This document shows positions 1 through 8,529 of a stretch of DNA of 20,845 nt, one piece after another. Both the position numbers and the translations under genes were made by a program. Each line of letters begins with the position of its first letter. Position 1 is the first letter of the stretch. Source of the DNA: Chara braunii (lineage: Eukaryota; Streptophyta; Charophyceae; Charales; Characeae); assembly GCA_003427395.1 (NCBI GenBank), contig BFEA01000015.1:1188543-1209387 (forward strand), read 5' to 3'. The notes beneath the pieces were generated by a model, which searched no databases, was not told the DNA's origin, and saw nothing but the letters and a program-made list of their open reading frames with translations.

Positions 1-180
1 CTAAACCCTAAACCACTCAATCCTAAGCTCTCAACCCTCGAACCCCGGCGCCTACACCCTACACCCTCAACCCTCTAACCCCCCCAACCCCCAACCCTAT
101 AACATCCCTAAACCCTAACCCCTCAACTATGGAATCCCCGTGAACCCTCGATCCTCGGAACCCAAAACCCTTAAGAGATT
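1..180. repeat. Degenerate telomeric repeat tract (CCCTAAA/CCCTAA type)
   Basis: The first bases are CTAAACCCTAAACC, and variants such as CCCTAAACCCTAACCCC (near 107-122), CCCTCAACCC and CTACACCCT follow. The C-rich strand is on top at the left end, which is the orientation expected at a left chromosome end. Plant-type telomeres use TTTAGGG. The units here are heavily mutated, so this is the inner telomere-to-subtelomere transition or an old interstitial tract, not active telomere. Confidence 0.75.
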
Positions 181-250
181 GCCGCACGTTCAATAGTCGG
201 TCTCTTTGCAGTATTTTTTCACACTTTGGAAAGATGTCTTCTACAAAGCC

Positions 251-444
251 TCACTTTCATAAATCACACCTGCTTTGCTAAATTACACTATCATAGACCA
301 ACCAGCCCATGTGCGTGAATGGTTGGTACACAGTACTACGCACATGTACCTGTCAATAAACCCGTCATGAGATCAAATCCTGACACACTCACCTCACTTT
401 CATAAATCATCCCTGCTTTGCTAAATTACACTACCATAGACCAA
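251..444. repeat. 51-bp direct repeat pair in the subtelomere
   Basis: Positions 251-301 and 394-444 are 51-bp copies with 3 mismatches and no gaps, starting TCACTTTCATAAATCA and ending CATAGACCAA, offset by 143 bp. The sequence between the copies is unrelated. It looks like a local segmental duplication. No gene is visible from 180 to 611. Confidence 0.8.
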
Positions 445-611
445 GTGAAGTTTACCTCATTGAGATGTTGTTCCTTGGATAAGGAAACCATCAGGGAGGG
501 TTCCTGATGTCTGACATCTTGGTGAGACGTTCGAGTTTGCCCGCCCATACCTTGTGCGAGAGAAACCTCCCAGTTCAAACCATTCTCAAAAGACGAGACC
601 AGTGAAGAGAC

Positions 612-1439
612 CTACGATGCACCTTGCTCAGCAGTAGAGGCTGATGCAGGTACGGTCAACTCCTTTTTGGTGTATTTCGATGGTGAGACCTGGAGGTTAC
701 CTTGAATTGAGGTCACACCAAGTCCAGGAGATATGGGCGAGGTAGGATTATAAATATTCAGATTTGACTTTCCCTTCCTGCGATTCCCTCCTCCTCCTCC
801 TCGTCCCCCCACATTCCCTCGCCCCCTTGAAGAAAGGGAGACAAGTGCTGCAGAAGAGGAGGAGGCCGAAGCAGCCTGCTCAGCTGATCTCTTCTCCAGC
901 ATGGCAGAAGCTCTTCCTCTGCCTAGCTGGCGGGGGGGGGAAAGTCTCTGTCGCCCGTTTTGTCCCTTGCCTGATCCTGATCCCCCCATGGAATGAGATG
1001 GGATCGTGGTGGATGGGACCCTGGCTGCTGGGGCCTGGGAATCCATCCCCCTGGACATGGCTGACGGGCGCAGAACTCCTCCCGGGATTTGCTGCCCTCC
1101 CGATGTGAACGGAATGCCTGGGATCAGGCCCACGAGGCCTCCCTGTGCACTATTCGAGGAAATCCCTGAGAGGGATGCTGAAGTTGTCAGCGGTGTCGGG
1201 AAGCGAGGTTCGACTGACGGGGTCAGTAGTGTGGGGCCGCCCGCTGGTACCGCTGACGGAGTTGTTGCGGGAGTGGCTGCAGAAGTATCCTCCTCTGAGG
1301 GAGTGTTCAGCATTGTACAATCGCCTCCCTGATTGGACTGCCTTAAATTCCCCTCTCGAGGATGGCGCGCCACTCGATCCATCCTGTCCGGTCTGGATGA
1401 AGAGCCTTCCTGCGAGTCCTCCTTTCTGTCCGGACACTC
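612..1439 (-). pseudogene. C-terminal low-complexity part of a retroelement ORF1-like reading frame
   Basis: A minus-strand frame is open from 1439 to a stop at 612, with its first ATG at 1382 (256 codons from there). The protein is rich in Ser, Thr, Pro, Gly and Ala. It has an RGRG..GGRGGGGG patch about two thirds along, followed by a basic NRRKGKS stretch, which is compatible with an RNA-binding tail. Upstream of the ATG the frame stays open to 1439 with plausible coding composition, and further upstream lies a stop. I place it as the tail of the ORF1-like remnant at 1489-2450, but it is in a different frame, so a frameshift or intron is needed. An unrelated RGG-type gene is the alternative. 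Downstream (below 600) no ORF2 or reverse transcriptase is visible. Confidence 0.4.
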
Positions 1440-1488
1440 CGAAGTCTGGTGTCCATACCAACGAGAAATTCAGCACCACAGAGTTCTA

Positions 1489-2010
1489 CTATCGACTAAA
1501 TCTGCCGACCCCGTATCTAGTCCTACCGTAAGTAAGGACATACTTGAATCTGGACTCGTACTGCTTGTCAATACCAAGCTTCACATTAACCAAATGCAGC
1601 ATGGTACCGTCATCAACTGACTCGTATTCCTTAATTATTGGCCCAATTGCCTTCTTCACCATCGTGTGAATAAAGGACAGGCTGTACAAAGGGAATCTTA
1701 TGGTCAAAACCCAGTTGTTATCTTCTCTCTCTCTGTCCGTCTATGTTTCCCACTCACTTTTCGGTAACTAGGAACTGATTATGACTTTGTACTTCTGTCT
1801 GTCTAGGAGAAAATTAATCTCCGGTTTCTTCCCCATCATCCGAGTCTTTGCCTCTATCCATCTGGCCATGTATGATATCATAGATCTACCTTCCACACGA
1901 GTGGAACCACGGCCTAGCGCTTCGAGTTCTGGACTCGAGTGCCCATCCGCCGGATTCCTTACAAACTGTAGCTTATGAGAATTCTTTGGCCCCTACTGCC
2001 AAAGATAAAC
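1489..2010 (-). pseudogene. LINE ORF1-like remnant (DUF4283 / CCHC-knuckle-like segment), broken by stops
   Basis: One minus-strand frame runs from about 2010 to a stop at 1489, with internal stops near 1770 and 1743. After the second stop, a WVLTIRFPLYSLSF segment (about 1713 downward) is followed by KKAIGPIIKEY and HLVNVKLGID. This spacing recalls the plant LINE ORF1 pattern: Trp-x-x-Leu-Pro, then an Ile-Gly helix, then a VxVxID strand. The end of the frame reads YGRTRYGVGR, which would fit a CxxCGRxGH zinc knuckle in which Cys and His have both become Tyr. Such changes are single C/T or G/A transitions. The family assignment is from memory of the pattern and is inference. The element reads toward the telomere-like end. 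Confidence 0.4.
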
Positions 2011-2029
2011 ACTACTGTGTGATCCTTCA

Positions 2030-2450
2030 AACCACTGGATCAGAATTTTGTTGAAATCCCTCGTGCACTACTCCGTCAATCGTGTCTTCTTCGTCAGTGT
2101 CCACTTCCAGGTACTGTTCCAGTTGAGGGACATTCCTTTGAATGAAGCACTGTTGTAGTCAAACCTGAATCCGCTATTCTTCTGTAGCATTGATGCCCGA
2201 CATCTGTATGTCGGCATCTGCCGGTGCCTCCTTTGCCATGATGTCTCTGTTCCAAACTCGGTTACAGATACGAAGCACACTGGCCCGTAAGGCACTAATA
2301 ATTACGAATTTCTCAAACTTGGCCTGGTTAGCGCGCACGAACAGATGCTCCCAAAATACGAAAAAGACGTTCTTACTATCGAGAGGAAGAGAAGTGAAAG
2401 AAGAGGCTGCAGCGGGGTAGAGACAGGGCGTTCATCCCCCAAGAATAGAA
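2030..2450 (-). pseudogene. Upstream coding remnant of the same ORF1-like element
   Basis: In one minus-strand frame a segment with good coding character (FVFWEHLFVRANQAKFEKF, then ALRASVLRICNRVWNRDI) is followed by two nearby stops and then an acidic QLEQYLEVDTDEED stretch that stops near 2022. Composition is balanced and unlike the flanking simple sequence. I do not recognise the domain. Its position just upstream of the DUF4283-like segment on the same strand suggests it is the N-terminal part of the same dead gene, but an unrelated exon is possible. Confidence 0.3.
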
Positions 2451-3090
2451 AGAAAGGATGAAAGCAAAAGTTGCTACCGGGGCGCGGCGCGACTCTGAAG
2501 ACAGGCCGAGAAAGAACTCGCCTTATGTAGGCAATATCTGGAAAGCTTCTATTTTGAGACATGGGCCCGGTAAGCTATGCATCATGCTCGAGTTCTATCG
2601 GCGAACTCAAACAACCATAGGCTGTTGATGCTCCCCTGCATCACCATCACCAGTGATGAATTAGAGTTTGCTCAGTTACCCTATCACGGTAACTTGCGCT
2701 AGCGCAGGCACATGGAGCGCCGCACAAAGCGTGGTCCGGTCACTTCCCTGGTCACTCGTTTCACCACCACTACCTTTCACAGGCAAACTCAAAATGAAAA
2801 TAGGCCGGGCACCACTGGACCAAGATGGCTGGCAGCACCAGCCAAAACAAAAACAAGAAGAGGTCGCGCTGTTGCTTCGGCGAAGCTTGGCACGCAGCTC
2901 AGTTCCACCTTGGCAAAAAGAGGCTCGGAGGTCGTGGTGGTTGAAACACCCACTTTTCCCCTCTTTATTACTCTTCTTAAAGAAGCAGCGGGTCTCGCAT
3001 GATGCTTCCACGCGAGATCCCAGCGGGTCTCGCCAGTGTTGGGAAAAGACGGCGGTGATGTGTGGGTCCAAGAAAAAGCAGAGCGAGAGA
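2451..3090. other. No gene recognised
   Basis: Mixed-composition DNA. The open frames here overlap each other on both strands and run into the tandem array at 3091, so none stands out as coding. No repeat or RNA gene seen. Confidence 0.5.
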
Positions 3091-3253
3091 TAGCCTTTTT
3101 TTTCCGGGGGCTGCTGCCTTTTTTTTCCAGGGCGGCGCAGCCTTTTTTGGGGCCCACAGCCTTTTTTTTCCCGGGGGCCCGCAGCCTTTTTTGTCCGGGG
3201 GGGCGCAACCGTTTTTTTCCGGGGGACCGCAGTTGTTTTTTTCCGGGGGCCCA
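3091..3253. repeat. Tandem array of GCC-T(6-8)-CCGGGGG units
   Basis: Seven imperfect units of about 19-25 bp are arranged head to tail. Each has GCC (or ACC/TTG), a run of six to eight T, then CC and five or so G, then GCxGCA. The alternation of T-runs with G-runs gives paired A-runs and C-runs on the other strand. The minus strand can be read as proline/lysine/arginine repeats, but these come from the array and are not evidence of a gene. Confidence 0.85.
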
Positions 3254-3513
3254 TGGTGTGCGGTTCTCGAAAGGTCGCGGAGGGGGAACGAGCGTTGCCC
3301 CCCGGGTGTGCTTGGCGAAAGGTTCAGGGCAATCCGCGTTATTGTTTTGCGTTTTTTGTTTTCCCCTGGGCGCACGGGGAGGAGGTCGCAAATTTCTGTT
3401 TTTGCCTCGCGCCCGAATTCGCCCTGCCATTTGTTATTCTGTCGTGCCGTCTTTGTGTTTTTGGTGGTCCTCTCTCCAGTGTTCGAACACAAGTGCAAAG
3501 CAACTCGGGCTCC

Positions 3514-3599
3514 GGAATGACCAAATGTGCAACATGAGGAAATGAGAATGTGCACCGGAATGACCAAATGTGCAACATGAGGAAATGAGAATGTGCACA
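3514..3599. repeat. Tandem duplication of a 43-bp unit
   Basis: Two adjacent 43-bp copies start at 3514 and 3557 (GGAATGACCAAATGTGCAAC...). They are identical except at the very end, so the duplication is recent compared with the surrounding decay. Confidence 0.9.
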
Positions 3600-3655
3600 G
3601 CGGTCTTTTGCTGGAAGATGGGAAAGGTGCACAGCCGTTTTTTGTCCCCTTTTCG

Positions 3656-4290
3656 GGAGGAAGAGGAGGATGGAGGATAAGGAGAACCATGAGGAGACTG
3701 GAGGACGAGGAGTGTGGCAGAAGATGGAGGAGGGGGGCACTAAGATGGAGGAGCATAAGGAGGAGCAAGAAGCTACAATGGAGGAGCGAGGTGGCGGGTG
3801 GAAGAGGGTGGACGAGGAGGGCACCGCGATGCAGAGGAGGACAAGACTATGATGGAGAAGGAGGAGGAGGACGTGGCCACAACGGATGAGGAAAAGGAAA
3901 GGGAGGCTATGATGGAGGAGGAGGAGGAGCACTAGCAAGAAGAGGAGGAGGGCACTACAAAGGAGGAGCACGGCGAGGAGGACGACGGTGGGATGGAGGA
4001 GGGTGGCAGGGCCACATCGCCGCCATGACACAGGAGGACGAAGAGGAGGTGGTCACAATCTAGGAGGAGGAGGAGGAGGAGGAGGAGGAGGAGAACTACG
4101 AGAAGGATGGAGGAGAAGGAGAACCACGGGAAGAATGGAGGAGGAGGAGCCTGGCGGAAGATGGAGGAGGAGGGCGCTAAGATGGAGGAGCAGACCGCTA
4201 CCATGGAGGAGGAGGACGGCGAAGAGGAGGTGGAGGCTACGATAGAGGAGGGATAGGAGGCTATGATGTAGGAGGAGAACGCGGAGGACC
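3656..4290. repeat. Long GGA-rich polypurine tract
   Basis: About 640 bp of the plus strand is overwhelmingly G and A, built from GGAGGA, GATGGAGGAG and GAAGAGGAG words with rare C or T. A pure GGA run of about ten units lies at about 4063-4093. Related words recur (for example GGAAGATGGAGGAG and CTAAGATGGAGGAG, seen near 3725-3755 and 4155-4190), so it grew by local duplication. Reading frames through it are artefacts of composition. Polypurine tracts of this kind can form triplexes or R-loops, which is general knowledge and not shown here. Confidence 0.85.
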
Positions 4291-4365
4291 GGGACATTTT
4301 GGCAGGGCCCTACGACAGAGGGGCTACGAAGAGTAGTCCAGATGCTCTACCCCAAGATTCATTGC

Positions 4366-4388
4366 TTTTTTTTTTTTTTTTTTTTTTT
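4366..4388. repeat. T23 homopolymer
   Basis: An uninterrupted run of 23 T. It directly follows the polypurine region and could be the poly(A) tail of an element on the minus strand, but I identified no element body. Confidence 0.9.
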
Positions 4389-4420
4389 CACTTAGTCCTC
4401 ACGTTACCAAAAGGAACCTC

Positions 4421-4520
4421 GCCAGCAAAATGCATCAGCCAGCAAAGGCGCCACGTCATCAAAAGATGCCACGTCAACAAAGGTGCCACGTCAGCAGAGG
4501 CACTCGGTTTCAGCGAAGGT
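4421..4520. repeat. 17-18 bp tandem repeats with GCCACGTCA boxes
   Basis: Three exact GCCACGTCA boxes begin at 4450, 4468 and 4485, each followed by a variant of TCAAAAGAT or GCAGAGGC. More degenerate units flank them on both sides. The reverse complement TGACGTGGC is an ACGT-core element of the kind bound by plant bZIP factors, but no gene lies next to it. Confidence 0.7.
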
Positions 4521-4796
4521 ACCTCCTGTAATACTTTGTTGTGCGTGCACCACATCAGCAGAGATGCCTGGGGCCAGAAAAGATGAGACAATATGATTTG
4601 CAGTGTCTTTCATGGGGTCCTCCATGTTCAATCACTTCTGTTTCCCACTCGATACCCCGTTTCTCGACAATCAGTTCAGTTTAGTTCAGCTCAGTCCGCC
4701 TGGTGCGCGAGTTCCGACTCTCCAATCACTCAACAAACGAATGAATGCAATTCAAATCTCCAAAAAAACTACTCAACAAACAAACGAAGCACACTC

Positions 4797-5553
4797 CACA
4801 TTCAATCCATTAGACCCCTCCCTACTGGCTGAATGCTGAATGAATCCTGGGCACATCTTGCTGCTGATAACCAGATCACCAGATTAAGAGTCCAAATCCT
4901 GCTAGGTACAGTGGTATGACAGTGAGGAGCGAAACATTCACATCGGTAGATGCATCTCAAGATCTCGAACATGGCACGAACACAAACTGCACCAGATATA
5001 TAACAACGAGCACAAACTGCACCAGACATATGACAACGAGCACAAACTGCACGTATGCTGAATGAACGATCCACACATCTTCTTACTGCTGTTAACCACA
5101 TCATCAGATCAAGAGTTCGAGTCCCTCCAAAAATAAGCAAATAAACACAATCCAAATTCTCCAAATTCATTCCATTGGAGCCCAGCCTGCTGGCTGAATG
5201 CTGAATGGTCCACACATCATGACGAGATGACGTGTTCAAATCCTTCACGACCTCGCATTTTAATGTTCACAACAAGGAGCAGCAGTCCATTCTCATTGTC
5301 AGATGCATCTCAAGATCTCAAGCAAGGGTATGACGCCCCCAGAAAGGGCACGAAATCGAACTCCACTGCTCCTCCGATCTTTCTTGACGAGATGTCTGTC
5401 TTTCAGAATTCAGCAGGTAGAGTTCAACTCCTTCACGAGTTCACATTTTAATGTTCGCAACAACAAGCAGCAGCAATCAACTCCTTCACGAGCTCGCATT
5501 TTCATGTTGGAAACAACAAGGAGCAGCAATCCATTCTCATTGTCAGATGCATA
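4797..5553 (+). repeat. Cluster of repeated modules with Pol III B-box-like motifs
   Basis: The module CATTC..CCATT.GA.CCC..CC then GGCTGAATGCTGAATG occurs near 4799 and 5167, with its 3' half also near 5053. Each copy is followed by a tRNA T-arm-like motif: AGTCCAAATCC (4889), AGTTCGAGTCC (5114), TGTTCAAATCC (5233) and AGTTCAACTCC (5421). Two of these match the B-box consensus fully. A second module, CACGA.CTCGCATTTTxATGTT followed by CAACAAGGAGCAGCA and CCATTCTCATTGTCAGATGCAT, occurs at 5246-5308 and 5487-5552, with a partial copy at 5434-5475. A 30-bp CACAAACTGCACCAGA unit is tandem at about 4981-5052. I see no convincing A box, so this is a rearranged SINE-like cluster and not tRNA genes. 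Confidence 0.5.
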
Positions 5554-5786
5554 AGTCTCCCAGCAGACTGGACAGTAAACGCAAGTGATGAGGACATATC
5601 AGCAGCACCATAATTGTGATTACAATGTGTTCCCCCCCCCCCTCTTGCGACGGGGATTGTCTTGTTACTACTAAAGCTGGAAACTGGGTCCGGCGCCCCT
5701 AACATCAGTAGTACCCATTCTATGCCTCTCCCCGTCAAGGCCAGGAGGTACTGAAACAGCAACATTGATTACTTCCTTTCGAAAGG
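5554..5786. other. No gene recognised; C11 run
   Basis: Unassigned DNA with an 11-base C run at 5632-5642. It probably belongs to decayed sequence upstream of the LINE reverse transcriptase, but I recognise no motif. Confidence 0.4.
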
Positions 5787-6582
5787 ATGTACCACTGCTC
5801 TACCCTGTTTTTTACCCTCCACGCCACTACACTTACTGAACTTAGAGTGATCTTGACGACATTCATTGATTCCTTTTGGAAGGTTAACTGTCAAATCATA
5901 CTGTATACCTCTATACTTTCTACTCTCTTCCTCTCAATCCCTCCCTTTCCCCTTTGCACCAAAAGGGGACCCGAACGACATAAAAAATTACAGACCGATT
6001 CATACTAACTTCCAAGATCATAGTGAAAGCACTAGCAACTAGACTGCCAACTATCGCGGCTGCATGCTTCCACTTTGACCAAACGGGTTTCATTATTTCA
6101 TACCAGGAAGATTTATCTTCGAGAATGTTTTATTTTTTTATTTTTAATTTCTTCTCTTTTTTCTCTTACTGACCGAGTCCATTCCGTACATTACAGACAA
6201 AAAGATAAATGCAGCGATAAGTTGATATTAGTATCATATTACTTGATAACTGTTTTTTTTTTACTTCGGAAAAGCATATGATCAAGTGAATTAGAACTTC
6301 CCGCAATTACGTACGGAAAAAATGGGAATTGGTCCTCTTAAGACTCCTAACTTCAGCAAATGGGTGAGAGCTCTGTACAACGCGCACACGGGCAGGTACA
6401 AGTCAATGATCACCTATCCAAGGAATACAAATGTCCAAGTCCGTCAGGCAGGGGGATCCATTCACAGCAGCACCAATTTTCTTGTTGATTGTGGAAGCCA
6501 TAGCCTCCTTCTTAAGAAAGGACCAGTCGGTTGAAAGGTCATCAATACCCCAGGACCAGCAAAATGGGCGATTTCCTCAAAT
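5787..6582 (+). pseudogene. LINE reverse transcriptase, 5' part (frameshifted)
   Basis: Conserved LINE RT blocks occur in order on the plus strand but in different frames. A FW-containing segment comes first, then PKGDPNDIKNYRPI (about 5958-6001), then LTSKIIVKALATRL with FDQTGFI (about 6003-6095), then an IPGRFIFENV block one frame away. Next is FGKAYDQV near 6265-6288, the FEKAYDRV-type block that holds the first catalytic Asp in live elements. MGIGP..KWVRALY starts at 6322, and SVRQGDP (6440-6460) leads into FLLIVEAIAS. The order and spacing fit plant LINE ORF2. At least three frameshifts and an AT-rich insertion (about 6135-6255) make it inactive. The frame breaks at about 6582 and resumes at about 7337. 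Confidence 0.85.
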
Positions 6583-6639
6583 CCCAGAAAAAAACCAGAA
6601 AAAAAACTAGCTAACCACCTACCACACGCTATCTACTCA

Positions 6640-6870
6640 CATAACTACCCTTCTTCCCCTGAACATAACGCATATGCATTGCATAATTCGTATTCGAGTT
6701 TCAAATTTTGAAAAAAATCGAATAGAATTATAGAACACAGATGCGTTGTAGTCTAAATTTAAGGCTGTTCGAATAGAACGCATATGCGTTGTATTCGAAT
6801 AGAACGCACCCTACGCGTTGTATTCATCTACAACGCATATGCGTTATGTTCGGGGGAAGAAGGTAGTATG
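6640..6870. mobile_element. MITE-like element with ~40-bp terminal inverted repeats
   Basis: The left end (6640 onward: CATAACTACCC, TTCTTCCCCTGAAC, ATAACGCATATGC) is the reverse complement of the right end (about 6829-6870), apart from two single-base gaps and a few mismatches over about 40 bp. The interior repeats the palindrome AACGCATATGCGTT, exactly near 6779 and 6832, together with GTATTCGAATAGAACGCA. The RNA or single strand would fold into a long hairpin. No coding capacity, and no clear target-site duplication is visible. Confidence 0.65.
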
Positions 6871-7040
6871 GCAATCTCCCATATCTATGCACCGGTCTAC
6901 CTACAGATCCGACAAGCAAGGACCTAGCCTATGCCGGAACAATGCCAAGCTACCTCCAGACAGCAAAAAAACACATCTACGCACAGAAGGCGCAATGCAC
7001 TAAGGGTTATGGGTGGAAAGGGTAAATTAGCTCTGCTAGT

Positions 7041-7140
7041 GGTTGAGCCTATCCCCTCAGGGTTGAGCCTATCCCCTCAGGGTTGATCCTATCCCCTCAG
7101 GGTTGAGCCTATCCCACCTGGGTCCAACCTAACCCCTCGC
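7041..7140 (-). repeat. Five 20-bp tandem units in the SINE body
   Basis: Five exact-length units start at 7041, 7061, 7081, 7101 and 7121 (GGTTGAGCCTATCCCCTCAG). The first two are identical, the third has one change, and the last two diverge progressively. The divergence gradient indicates expansion from the SINE's unique sequence at the 7121 end. Confidence 0.9.
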
Positions 7141-7322
7141 GCTGGATGGGAGGGGGGGCACCCCCTACTGTGACCAATAGAGAGGGCGCAAGCCGACTAT
7201 CTCAGCTGGTGAACTCGAAGTGCGCTGCAGGGGCCGTGGGGAGTTGACTGGATGACGTGGGGAATCGAACCCATGACCTCCTGAATGCCACTCACGTGCT
7301 CTACCAACTGGGCTAGCCCGCT
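7041..7322 (-). mobile_element. tRNA-derived SINE with intact A and B boxes
   Basis: On the minus strand the 5' end looks like a tRNA. A box TAGCCCAGTTGG lies at 7315-7304 and B box GGTTCGATTCC at 7271-7261, with A-box and B-box starts 44 nt apart, exactly as tRNA positions 8 and 52. The D stem (GCCC/GAGC region) and most of the anticodon stem form. The would-be acceptor strands (AGCGGGC and CGTCATC) do not pair, and the T stem pairs at only three of five positions. It is therefore a retroposed tRNA-like head, not a tRNA gene. The body holds CCCCACGGCCCC, GTTCACCAGCTGAGAT and GGGGTTAGGTTGGA, shared with the copy at 16467-16762, then the 20-bp tandem units. Pol III transcription is expected from the intact boxes. 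Confidence 0.75.
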
Positions 7323-7336
7323 GGCCCTCCCAATAA

Positions 7337-7560
7337 CAAATTTTCTATCTGCAGATGCTCTCACAGTACTTATCAGAGTATCAGACTCTTCATTCACAGC
7401 ACTTACTAGAGCAATGCAGGCCTTTCAGATGGCTGCTGAAATGCGAATTAATTGGGCCAAGACTGTGGGGTGGTGGCTCATGGATCCACGGGAACCACTC
7501 CCAAAGCCAGCCACCACACCGGAAGGAATGCAGTGACTGCCTCCGACAGAGCCGCTGAGA
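7337..7560 (+). pseudogene. LINE reverse transcriptase, 3' part (resumes after the insertion)
   Basis: A plus-strand frame reads FLSADALTVLIRVSDSSF, then AMQAFQMAAEMRINWAKT. It matches the LINE segment FADD-x-LVL...SDASF...FxxASGMxINWxKT in order and spacing. The catalytic FADD is degraded to SADA, so it is dead. Further on, LPPTEPLRYLGI (about 7533-7568, after a stop) matches the W-LP..E-x-RYLG block. It is separated from the first part (5787-6582) by the composite insertion. Confidence 0.8.
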
Positions 7561-7568
7561 TACTTGGG

Positions 7569-8379
7569 GATAAAATAAATGAGTTCAGTCCTGCACATTC
7601 TATGGGTCCAGAACTGTTAAGCAAAAATGGTGGGTAAACCGAGGGCCAAGAGAGGAGGCACTTAGGCAACCAAGATTCTGCAACCCATAGATGAAGGAAG
7701 AAAAGGGCAAGCCAAGAGACTAGATGGGGTACCTGGTTGGAGCACACTCGTGGTTAATAGGTAGTGTCATTTTCGGCGAATTTTTCACCGAAACTGCCAG
7801 GCGTCTGGCAAATTAAACATCTATGGTTGGCGGAACAGGGGAGATGGAAACCTGCCCGGCAAATAAGCGGCAGCCACCACCATTTAAAAACTAAAACTAA
7901 AAAAAAAAAAAAAATGTGGTCGCTGCCTCTTGTTGAGAAACATGCAGGCTTGCCTTCTCCTCATTGGGGGGCACAGCTGCATTCTTACTAGATAATTTCT
8001 TCTCTCATTATTTTTTACTTTGTGGTTAACAGGGACCCCCATTTTCAGGTCCTGACCAACAGATCCAAACTGAAATTAGGGTTTGGGTAACTTTGGGGGT
8101 CAAATTTTATGTTTTATAATCTTTTATTTAAATTATTTAAATTTAATTTGCCTTTTGGAACTGCAGCCGTGTCCAAAAACTGCCACTTCGTGTTATTTTT
8201 TGCCTTTCTTAACTCAAAAGTTCAAAACACCTGATGCGGCCGCACGTGTTCCTTTTCCTCCCTTTCCGTCCTTCTCCCTCCCCCCCCGGCGACCGGCTTT
8301 TGCAGGAGTAATGTGCATCCTTCCATTCTGTAACTCTACTGCATGGGTCCTGGGGACCATCTCACGTAAGTGTGTACAT
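7569..8379. other. No gene recognised; A16 run
   Basis: Possible decayed LINE sequence continues to about 7760 without clear motifs. An A16 run at 7899-7914 after CTAAAACTAA could be a retroposon tail. 8080-8160 is AT-rich. No RNA gene or coding exon seen. Confidence 0.4.
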
Positions 8380-8529
8380 GCCATGGATCGTACTCCCACA
8401 CACAATGAACAGTTGTCTGACAATAGACAAAGATAGAGAAGATGAGGACCGAGTTTCACAGTTTATATTATCAGAAATATGAATACAAAGTGTTTCAAAG
8501 TTCCCCTGAGTCCAGCGCTCATCAGCGCA

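Larger units (their letters stand above)
6583..7336. mobile_element. Composite insertion interrupting the LINE reverse transcriptase
   Basis: RT homology stops after an ATTTCCTCAAAT segment, where the residues just before the catalytic FADD block are expected, and resumes at CAAATTTTC...GCAGATGCTC. The pentamer CAAAT is present on both sides (6578-6582 and 7337-7341), a possible target-site duplication. The 754-bp insert contains an A-rich left edge, the MITE-like palindromic element (6640-6870) and the minus-strand tRNA-derived SINE (7041-7322). Whether this is one SINE with a long tail or several nested insertions is unresolved. Confidence 0.55.

Noticed and set aside
2676-3430. Lys/Arg/Pro-rich proteins of about 190-210 aa on the minus strand
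   Set aside because: They are translations of the tandem T/G array in overlapping frames, with no sequence that behaves like a protein outside it.
3339-4297. Leu/Ser-rich membrane-like proteins on the minus strand of the purine tract
   Set aside because: Pure composition effect of the CCT/TCC complement of GGA repeats.
7251-7322. Functional tRNA gene (minus strand, GGC-like anticodon)
   Set aside because: A and B boxes are perfect, but the acceptor strands do not pair, the T stem has two mismatches and position 32 is G. The sequence continues into a repeat body, so it is a SINE head.
8492-8525. Minus-strand CTGATGA and GAAAC 20-odd nt apart
   Set aside because: The sequence between them cannot form stem II (it begins GCGC and ends TTT), so there is no hammerhead fold.
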